From positions 248,001 through 312,000 of the forward strand of contig NW_019091479.1 of assembly GCF_001949145.1 (NCBI RefSeq): 64,000 nt of DNA, given 5' to 3'. The notes beneath the pieces are model-generated. The model was not told where the DNA came from. It worked only from the letters and a program-made list of their open reading frames with translations, and searched no databases. The position numbers were made by a program, and so were the translations under genes. Position 1 is the stretch's first letter; each line of letters opens with the position of its first letter. Of this stretch, positions 61,301 to 64,000 are shown piece by piece. The DNA comes from Acanthaster planci. Its lineage: Eukaryota; Echinodermata; Asteroidea; Valvatida; Acanthasteridae.

Positions 61301-63901
61301 CATTGTCCATGCTAAAGTGAAGTGATCTGTGCATTTTGTTCTGACAGGTTTGACGGGAGGACTTGCTGCGCCCTTGATTGCATCAGCAGGTGCAGCATTG
61401 CTGGGGGGCAGCGTGGGATTTCTGGGAACAGCTGCAGGTGTGGCAGTCATGGCATCTGTGTTTGGAGCAGCAGGGGCGGGGCTGACGGGTAAGGCAGGGG
61501 TGTTGCTTGTGCTTGATATGTAGCAATGATTCGTTGATTACTGGAGTGGGCCTGTCAGTCATGTAGGCTGGGCTAAGGTAATAGCATGGCTGATAGCTTA
61601 TTTGAAGATGGGATTTATGAAGACTGCAATGGGCGTGATTGTCATGGCATCTGTGTTTGGAGCAGTAGGGTGGGGCCAGGGGCGTGGCTCATTTGTTTGG
61701 TGAGTGTATGACATGACTGTGTTAATATTAGGCACTGAAATGGGCGTGGCTGCTACGGCATCATTGTTTGTAAAATCTTGGGCTTGGTACTGCATTTTCC
61801 CTGTAACTGGATGTATCAAAGCATGTTGTGTCGTCCGACATCTTGTTAACGATTGAGAGTTTCAATCAGCAGCACCTTGCAAGCAAGTTCATTTATCTTG
61901 GCTCTCTCAGGTTTCAAGATGAAGAGGAGAGTTGGTGCCATCGAAGAGTTTGAATTTGAAGCTGTATCGTCAGAGAAGGATCTTCATGTTACCATTGCTG
62001 TGTCGGGATGGCTTACAAAAGACACTATGAGTATGTTGCATGCGTAATTCCTATCATGCTCACCAAATACTGAAATGTTGTCAACAGAGATAATCTTGGG
62101 AATAAGGAACATTGCTGTGAACATCTTATATGCTAGAAACCCATCTCATGTCTTCCTGAACTGCTTCTCTTGCGTCACTATCCAAAACGCATTCATCTTA
62201 ATGTCACCAGCTATAGCATAAATAAATGGACACCGGCTATCTTGCATTTTTACATCCTTTCTGCCATGCTCCAAATATCATTGATCCCTGATTGGTTGCT
62301 TTGCTCATTTCTTTCATTTTCAATTTCTGTGCTTTCCAGAATATGAGGATATTCTTTACGGTAAGTACTTGTACCCAGTTATCTTGATTCATCTGAACTC
62401 CTCAACTTGGTTTCATTGTAGTGTTTTCTCAGAGGAAGCAAAGAATTGGGTTTTCAAAAGATACAGCACTCTGGACCTCTGCAGAGACTGCAGCTTTGTT
62501 GAATGGGCTGGGCGTGGCCAGTGTTACGGGGGATGATGCTGTAGGGTGTGTGCTATTTTTAGCAGAGGTGATATTTGGTTTAGCCCTCTCCTGATCTTAA
62601 CCTGCATGGACTACAGATGTGTCAGGTTGCCCAGTATGTTGCATGGGGAGTTTGATGACATGTACATGTACGCTAGAGTGGGGACTGATTTGTACCCCCG
62701 TATATTTTTCTTTGTGCACCTGCTTGAAGTGTAGACTTGTCTGATTTTCGTAGATCTGATTTTTGCTTCATTGTTGTGCTGTAGTTGGCTGGGATTACTG
62801 CACGTTGCTTCCCAAAATGTGTTAGTGTGGGCCAGAGATATGCCGTCTGGGATGCATCGTCTATTGACTTGTTCAGAGAGAGTTTTGATATACATGCATA
62901 ACTCACCACGGAGCCATGTGCAGGGGGGGATTATAACAACTTCAGACGGGAGGCCATTTTGTTCCAAAGTCTGCATGAAATGATTAATCATCCACATTTG
63001 ATCTTCTCCAAGATGTCATACATGTATGCCCTTTCCTGACCCCACACTGATTCAGAACTAACATTTTGGAAACAAAGCACCATTCTGCATTCTGCACTTC
63101 GATCAGTTTTTTGGCCGCAACATCTTTTTGTTCCACTGTGAAGAACACTTGTGCATAAAAACCCTTGGGCAATCTCATCATTTCAGATAACTTCTCTGTC
63201 CCTTGGCTAACACTGGCGTCATCTAAGGAAGTGTACTGCCTCCGATGGGAGTCCAAGTACCTGTTAGCTCTCGGTGAAGCCTTGTCCATGATCCTCAATA
63301 AGATGCTGACGATGGCCGCCAAAGAAGCTCTCAAGATGACTGTCCTGGCTGGTCAGTTTGAAACTGTAACATGAAGAAGGCATTCTGGGATTGATGTGGG
63401 ATCTCCTCGGAGTTGATGTAACCCCACAGATTAATAGCCAAGCATCCAGAAGTTTTGTAACAGCAGTGTCGTAACCAAAAAGAACACCGTTAGCCCCTGT
63501 CTTACAGGCAGTGTTTAAATCATTTCAGGGCACGTTTATCAACAGACTGACAGATCAGATTCAACTTTGTTTTGAATGTGTCAGCAGCCATCCTCTCACT
63601 TTAAAAAATGACTCTGCAATGAATTTGAAATTGTAAAACTGACAAAGAATTGGTTAGAACCTGGACTTCGTAACCTTTCTATCTGGGAATGGAAAAATAT
63701 TCCATACAGCTCTTCGTGTTATCCAGGCAAACTGTCCCTGGTATCCTGCCCATTATCTTTTCAGGCCTAGTGGTTGCCTTTGCTCTGCCTGCCACTGCGT
63801 ACTCCTCACTGGTCGCCATCGACAACCCGTGGAGCGTGGTGACCAATCGGGCGGCAGAAGCTGGGAAACAGCTGGCCGAGGTGTTGCTGTCGAGACATCA
63901 G
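58377..63901 (+). CDS. TMCO4: TMCO4 (DUF726 transmembrane and coiled-coil protein), 3' end outside window
   Basis: Nine exons join in frame to 520 codons: 58377-58918, 59415-59589, 60004-60164, 61111-61208, 61348-61488, 61911-62030, 62340-62360, 63187-63351, 63765-63901. The first exon is a divergent acidic, Ser-rich leader. Then come a helical domain (DWKERMVRSLVKHM onward), a basic coiled segment (EEKIEKEKRAKMKKVKR), a glycine/alanine-rich membrane region (GLTGGLAAPLIASAGAALLG and the next turns), and the DUF726 core: TIAVSGWL, FSVPWLTLASSKEVYCLRWE, then AIDNPWSVVTNRAAEAGKQL, each close to human TMCO4. The lipase-like GFSLG element of the family must lie to the right. It is an intracellular membrane protein; enzymatic function is not established. 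The final donor is CAG followed by GTGAAA. Confidence 0.93.
60848..61045 (+). repeat. Interspersed repeat family 1, copy D
   Basis: In the TMCO4 intron before exon 4. It starts near CCTTGAGCAGAAGCAACCCC and ends near GTGCCCTCTCTTGGCCAAGC, aligned end to end with copies B and C. Confidence 0.7.
61609..61780 (+). pseudogene. Decayed duplicates of TMCO4 exon 5 in the next intron
   Basis: At 61609-61680 the DNA can be read as GFMKTAMGVIVMASVFGAVGWG, an obvious copy of the exon 5 end GFLGTAAGVAVMASVFGAAGAG, sharing the exact run GTCATGGCATCTGTGTTTGG. A weaker third copy (ATGGGCGTGGCTGCTACGGC) follows near 61739. Neither is needed for the reading frame. Confidence 0.7.
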
Positions 63902-64000
63902 GTGAAACAAAATAACCAGGAAACATGGTCTCAAGTACTCAAACTCAACATGCTTTTATGTTCATATGAAATTATTATTTGAACTCTCACTACTTTTGAT

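Overview
This is an intron-rich animal genome fragment. The protein-coding genes have vertebrate-like domain orders and exon phases (ZCWPW1, SIX6OS1, WRAP73, MRPL51, DNAJC11, TMCO4). The non-coding DNA is full of short AGGCCTA and TACATGTA palindromes, minisatellites and small interspersed repeats. I infer an invertebrate deuterostome, most likely an echinoderm; the organism call is only moderately confident. There is one assembly gap (52 N, 15936-15987) and a single N at 47464.

Layout. 1-5538 (minus): the 5' part of a secreted EMI-domain protein. 5539-9994: no certain gene, then the 3' flank of the next one. 9995-18294 (minus): a complete 12-exon ZCWPW1, the CW plus PWWP histone-methylation reader of meiotic recombination, with a very long basic C-terminal tail. 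20142-25374 (plus): a complete 14-exon SIX6OS1/C14orf39-like synaptonemal-complex central-element protein, head-to-head with ZCWPW1. 27342-34404 (minus): a complete 12-exon WRAP73. 34810-35849 (plus): MRPL51, 405 bp from WRAP73 and divergent. 37203-47223 (minus): a complete 15-exon DNAJC11. About 48000-48450: a dead LINE reverse-transcriptase fragment. 49766-52439 (plus): a 3-exon secreted protein of unknown function, with a possible CBM2-like start. 52440-58376: a gene-poor stretch. 58377 to the right edge (plus): TMCO4, whose 3' end lies outside the window.

Most exon models were closed by hand: splice sites, phases and frame were checked across every junction. ZCWPW1 (1160 codons), SIX6OS1 (656), WRAP73 (452), MRPL51 (155) and DNAJC11 (580) all read through in frame to a stop.

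The most striking points are these. Two meiosis genes, a reader of recombination marks and a synaptonemal-complex component, are arranged as a divergent pair. A 20-bp minisatellite invades the end of ZCWPW1 exon 2 and makes eight consecutive copies of its splice donor. SIX6OS1 carries a textbook U12-type intron. A 79-bp tandem duplication in WRAP73 has made a ready-to-splice, in-frame 39-nt duplicate exon. TMCO4 has a skippable 21-nt microexon and decayed copies of one exon in the adjacent intron.
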